A stretch of DNA of 64,000 nucleotides from Nitrososphaerota archaeon (GTDB taxonomy: Archaea > Thermoproteota > Nitrososphaeria > Conexivisphaerales > UBA164): positions 40,549-104,548 of the forward strand of contig WYER01000012.1 of the NCBI GenBank assembly GCA_009903795.1, given 5' to 3'. The notes beneath the pieces were generated by a model. The model made no database searches. It saw only the letters and a list, made by a program, of their open reading frames with translations, and had not been told where the DNA came from. Each line of letters begins with the position of its first letter. Positions within the stretch are counted from its first letter, which is position 1. Both the position numbers and the translations under genes were made by a program. Positions 60,253 to 64,000 of the stretch are shown piece after piece.

Positions 60253-61754
60253 TGGAAGGACAGATTTTAACCTATACGCTTGCTGTTCCATACCTTGTAG
60301 GCTTTGTACAACTGTTACTTAACAAAAAGGCTCCTGGCAAAATTCATGCAATTATGAGCACGATTTCTCTTTTAGTCCCTGCATTAGCTACAGTAATCTT
60401 ATTTGGACTTTATGGCACATACTTATCTTACCCGCTTCCTGTAGTGGGACTTGGGTATTTTATGCTGTTCATAGATGGTCTTAACTGGCCCGTGGTTGCT
60501 GGAATAGCGCTTGTTACGGTTCTGATAGCAATATACTCTTACCCATACATGGAAACGCGTTTCCGTGAACTTGGTTCAGAAGATTGGGGAATATATTACT
60601 TTTTATATGTTTATTTTTCTGTATCGCTTCTTGGAATAGTCCTTTCAAATAACTTTATACTTTTCTATTTATTCCTCGAAGTTTCTTTGATAACTTCTTT
60701 CCTATTGATAGCTCTTTATGGATATGGAAATAGACAGAGGATATCTATAATATACCTTATATGGACGCATTTAGGAGGTTTTCTGTTTTTAGTAGGCTCG
60801 TTTATTTATGGATTTGTATTACACACATTTAACTTCTACCCGCCTCCTATTTCCGTAGGTCTGATGTTGCAGGTCTTAGGACCACTTGCTACAGTAATTG
60901 TGACGCTTATAGTTCTGGGCATGTTCATAAAGATGGCAGTATTCGGCGTGCACATGTGGCTTCCTTACGCTCATGCAGAAGCTCCCACGCCTATTTCTGC
61001 TTTACTTTCACCAGTAATGATTGGCATAGGAGGATATGCAATAATAAGAATAACGTACATATTATTCGCGCCTCTCTTGTTAAAAGCGCAGATAATCCTG
61101 CTTATTATGAGCGTAGTGACTATAATTTATGGAGGTTTGATGGCTTTAAAAGAAAATGACTTTAAACGTCTGCTTGCATACTCGAGCATAGCTCAGATGG
61201 GTTATATGCTTATGGGCATAGCAACTCTGTCTCCAATAGGTATTCTTGGTGCGCTTTTGCAATTTTTTGCTCATGCTGTAGGAAAATCCATATTATTCTC
61301 TTCAGCTGGCGTTTTGATATCAAAGAACGACAATCTAAGGGATATAAACAAAATGGGCGGTCTGGCTAGAAGTATGCCTTACACTTCATCTTTGGCATTG
61401 CTCGGGTTTATGGATATATCAGGGTTACCACCAACTGTTGGGTTCTTTAGCAAACTTCTTATACTCATAGCTGTAGGAATAGAGCTTGTAAAATTGGGCC
61501 TTCCAGGCATGTTACTGCTCGCATTTGTTCTCCTTGGGTTTGGTCTAACTCCAGCTTATGCGTTCCTTGCCATGAAAAGGATATTCTTTGGTCCTCCAAA
61601 GATAAAAGGTGTAGAAGGCGGTAAAGCAATGCTTGTACCCATGATAATTATAGCAGCTATTGGAGTCATAACATTCGCTTTTCCTTCTTTAATCTTAAAC
61701 CCAGTTTCGAGTTTTCTACACGCTATGCTTGTTTTAGGTGGGGTGATTGGTTAA
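60249..61754 (+). CDS. nuoM: Complex I antiporter-like subunit (NuoM-like)
   Basis: FLEVSLITSFLLIALYG, HMWLPYAHAEAPTPISALLS, LLAYSSIAQMGYM. Confidence 0.85.
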   Translation: MMEGQILTYTLAVPYLVGFVQLLLNKKAPGKIHAIMSTISLLVPALATVILFGLYGTYLSYPLPVVGLGYFMLFIDGLNWPVVAGIALVTVLIAIYSYPYMETRFRELGSEDWGIYYFLYVYFSVSLLGIVLSNNFILFYLFLEVSLITSFLLIALYGYGNRQRISIIYLIWTHLGGFLFLVGSFIYGFVLHTFNFYPPPISVGLMLQVLGPLATVIVTLIVLGMFIKMAVFGVHMWLPYAHAEAPTPISALLSPVMIGIGGYAIIRITYILFAPLLLKAQIILLIMSVVTIIYGGLMALKENDFKRLLAYSSIAQMGYMLMGIATLSPIGILGALLQFFAHAVGKSILFSSAGVLISKNDNLRDINKMGGLARSMPYTSSLALLGFMDISGLPPTVGFFSKLLILIAVGIELVKLGLPGMLLLAFVLLGFGLTPAYAFLAMKRIFFGPPKIKGVEGGKAMLVPMIIIAAIGVITFAFPSLILNPVSSFLHAMLVLGGVIG

Positions 61755-63756
61755 GATGATTGGATATATTTTGTTCCTTATATGGGCGCTTCCGATGATA
61801 GCAGCAGGACTTGGGCTTGTTTTAAAAAAGCAAGCGCCTTTCATTTCAATAGTAACGATAGCTCTTTCTTTTGTTATATCAGCTATGTCGCCTTTATTAG
61901 TTAAAGTACCCTCTGTAATATCTTATCCATGGTTTGCTTTGCTTGGCAATCAGATAAGATTTGGAATTCTTGTCGATGGATTATCGGTTATAATGGGATC
62001 AGTTGTAGCTTTTGTTTCTCTTCTTATAGCAATATATAGCTACAAATACATGTATGGAGATTGGGGGCACACAAGGTACTGGTATTTCTTTTCTTTCTTT
62101 GTTGGATCTATGCTTTTGCTTGTATATGCTAGCAATCTTATAGTTCTGCTAATAGGATGGGAAGGCACAACTCTTGCTTCCTATGCTCTTATAGGACACT
62201 GGTATACAGACGAAGATGAAGAAAGATGGGTTGGTGACAAAGGCAGGTATGCTTTAGGTGTTCCTATGTGGTTTACTCCAAGTCAATCAGGGGTAAGGGC
62301 AATGGTTGTCACAAGCTTTGGAGATATAGGATTCATAACTGGCATAGGCATGCTCTACAAGGTATCAGGAACAATAAGCATACTTGGCATAGAGAGCAAA
62401 ATAGTTGAAATAATTAGTGCCCTTGACAAAAGCGGATTGCTGCTTCCTTTCCTTATAGCGTTCACTATGGGGGCATTTGCCAAATCGGCCCAATTCCCGT
62501 TCTACGAATGGCTTGTAACCGCCATGACGGGTCCATCCAGCATAAGCGCTCTTATACATGCAGCAACTATGGTAAACGCAGGTGTTTATCTGCTGTTACG
62601 TTTTGTTCCTATGCTAATACAGGGCGCTGCTGTCGCTGGGCTTTATTCCAGCCTTAATTTATTCTTTACGTATGTGCTTATAATAGGTGCATTTACAGCT
62701 TTTATGATGGCAAGCATGGCCGTTGTGTCAAACGAACTAAAGCTCATTCTTGCATATTCCACCGCATCTCAAATAGGGTATATGTTCATGGGTATAGGCG
62801 CAGCTTACTTTATTTCAACGCCTTCAATTGCTCTTTTCGCGTCGCTTTCGCACTTTATAAGTCAAGCTCTTTTCAAAGCGGCAATGTTCATGGCCGCTGG
62901 AGTTTTGATCGAAGAATTTTCTTCAAGATACATAAAAGATATGGCTGGAGCCTATTCAAAGATGAAGCTTACCGCAATAGCTTTTATGCTCGCCTCACTA
63001 TCTCTTGCTGGAATTCCACCATTCTCGGGGTTCTGGGATAAAGACCTTATACTTGAAAGCACAATGCTGTCTGGTAACATTATAGCTTACATTTTGGGAG
63101 TCACAGGAGCTTTTATGACCGCGTTTTATATTTTCAGGGCTTTTACAATTATTTTCGTCAATAAAGGCGATGAAAGATTTAAAGAAAAAGAAATTAAGGA
63201 AGCACATGCGGTAATGCTTTGGCCTTATTTTGTGCTAGGTCTTCTTTCACTTATTTTTGGAATTTTCTGGTATTTTCCGAATGGGGGTCTTGCTTCAATG
63301 ATGTATTCTTTTGTTTACAGACAGTCGATTCCTAAATTACCAACAGCACAAATCTTCTTCAGTCCATTAGACGTTGGTATTTCTGTAACTGTTGCTTTAA
63401 TAGGCCTTTTGACGGCTTTCTACATATACGCTAACAGAAGAGAGGTTGTTCTGAACAGCAGTATTTTAAAGAAACTAAGGGACTTCCTATATGATAGATG
63501 GTACATAAACTCAGTTTATTACAGGGCTTTTGTTTATGCGCTGAACAACTTGGCTTCTTTTATGAGGAAGAACGTTGAGTTTGGGCTGTTTGACAGATTC
63601 TACCACAATCTAGTACCAAGGTTTATAATGGGAACAGGAGAAAAGTTAAGGAAATTCCAGCGCGGTGACATAGGAAAATACCTTCTTGTTTTGTTGGCTG
63701 GGGCTTTGTTTTTGTTAATTATAGGTTTTATAATGGTGGTGTTGATGTATGGTTGA
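61747..63756 (+). CDS. nuoL: Complex I subunit L
   Basis: GWEGTTLASYALIGHWY, AQFPFYEWLVTAMTGPSSISALIHAATMVNAGVYLL, long C-terminus. Confidence 0.93.
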   Translation: MVKMIGYILFLIWALPMIAAGLGLVLKKQAPFISIVTIALSFVISAMSPLLVKVPSVISYPWFALLGNQIRFGILVDGLSVIMGSVVAFVSLLIAIYSYKYMYGDWGHTRYWYFFSFFVGSMLLLVYASNLIVLLIGWEGTTLASYALIGHWYTDEDEERWVGDKGRYALGVPMWFTPSQSGVRAMVVTSFGDIGFITGIGMLYKVSGTISILGIESKIVEIISALDKSGLLLPFLIAFTMGAFAKSAQFPFYEWLVTAMTGPSSISALIHAATMVNAGVYLLLRFVPMLIQGAAVAGLYSSLNLFFTYVLIIGAFTAFMMASMAVVSNELKLILAYSTASQIGYMFMGIGAAYFISTPSIALFASLSHFISQALFKAAMFMAAGVLIEEFSSRYIKDMAGAYSKMKLTAIAFMLASLSLAGIPPFSGFWDKDLILESTMLSGNIIAYILGVTGAFMTAFYIFRAFTIIFVNKGDERFKEKEIKEAHAVMLWPYFVLGLLSLIFGIFWYFPNGGLASMMYSFVYRQSIPKLPTAQIFFSPLDVGISVTVALIGLLTAFYIYANRREVVLNSSILKKLRDFLYDRWYINSVYYRAFVYALNNLASFMRKNVEFGLFDRFYHNLVPRFIMGTGEKLRKFQRGDIGKYLLVLLAGALFLLIIGFIMVVLMYG

Positions 63757-64000
63757 GCCATTTTTTATTATTATGAGCGTTCTCATAGTGCTTTCATTAA
63801 TTTCGCCATTTTTATCAGGCAAAAAATTACTCAATTACTCTGCTTCAGCTATCTACACGTTGCTTTTGATTTATTTGGCATATGTTCTGTTTAAAGGAAT
63901 AGGCTTAGGAAAATTTAAAGAGTTAACGCCAGGACTGCTTTCCTATGCGGTTTTAGGCGTAAGTCTTATAGCAGGAGCTCTTACGTCGTTTAGCATAAAC
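63749..64000 (+). CDS. Next complex I antiporter-like subunit (probable NuoN), truncated by window end
   Basis: Own translation MVEPFFIIMSVLIVLSLISPFLSGKKLLNYSASAIYTLLLIYLAYVLF...; overlaps nuoL stop, open to window end. Confidence 0.72.
   Translation, partial: MVEPFFIIMSVLIVLSLISPFLSGKKLLNYSASAIYTLLLIYLAYVLFKGIGLGKFKELTPGLLSYAVLGVSLIAGALTSFSIN

Overview
The window is archaeal chromosome, AT-rich and gene-dense. eS26, RpoD, Elf1-like, GINS23-MCM, Orc1/Cdc6 with ORB boxes, and a short XPF suggest a TACK/crenarchaeal-type aerobe; that lineage call is inference. Main contents: a molybdenum hydroxylase operon (large subunit truncated by the window start), proC, 5S rRNA (minus), HAD phosphatase, argS, GGGP synthase, a Kdp K+-ATPase locus (KdpA+KdpB, no KdpC seen), eL21, rpoF, orc1/cdc6 with an adjacent origin, thiL, DUF655, RNase P p30/Pop5, a diphthine synthase-DUF357 fusion, GGPP synthase, Trm56, geranylgeranyl reductase, a ribosomal/RNAP cluster (uS13-uS4-uS11-rpoD-eL18-uL13-uS9), Elf1-like, uS10, NAC, GINS23-MCM, ClC, MFS, a divergent carbamoyltransferase, sufB-sufD-sufS-sufU (no sufC), XPF nuclease, eS26, DHPS, Cdc48, HIT, AKR, tRNA-Leu(CAA) with an apparent 11-nt non-canonical intron, hisD-hisC, Tsr3, an ATP-pyrophosphatase, endonuclease IV, and a complex I operon running off the right edge. 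Several intergenic stretches are decayed insertion sequences: TnpB-type copies sharing one hairpin end, an IS5-like copy and an IS481-like copy. The most interesting items are the tRNA-Leu intron at 30/31, an unannotated 35-aa protein made almost only of D/E/W, the origin architecture with a 16-bp inverted repeat around an A-rich tract, the KdpC-less Kdp locus with a membrane-anchored wHTH and palindromic operator candidates, and an 88-bp exact repeat inside cdc48. No CRISPR array or defence island was recognised.
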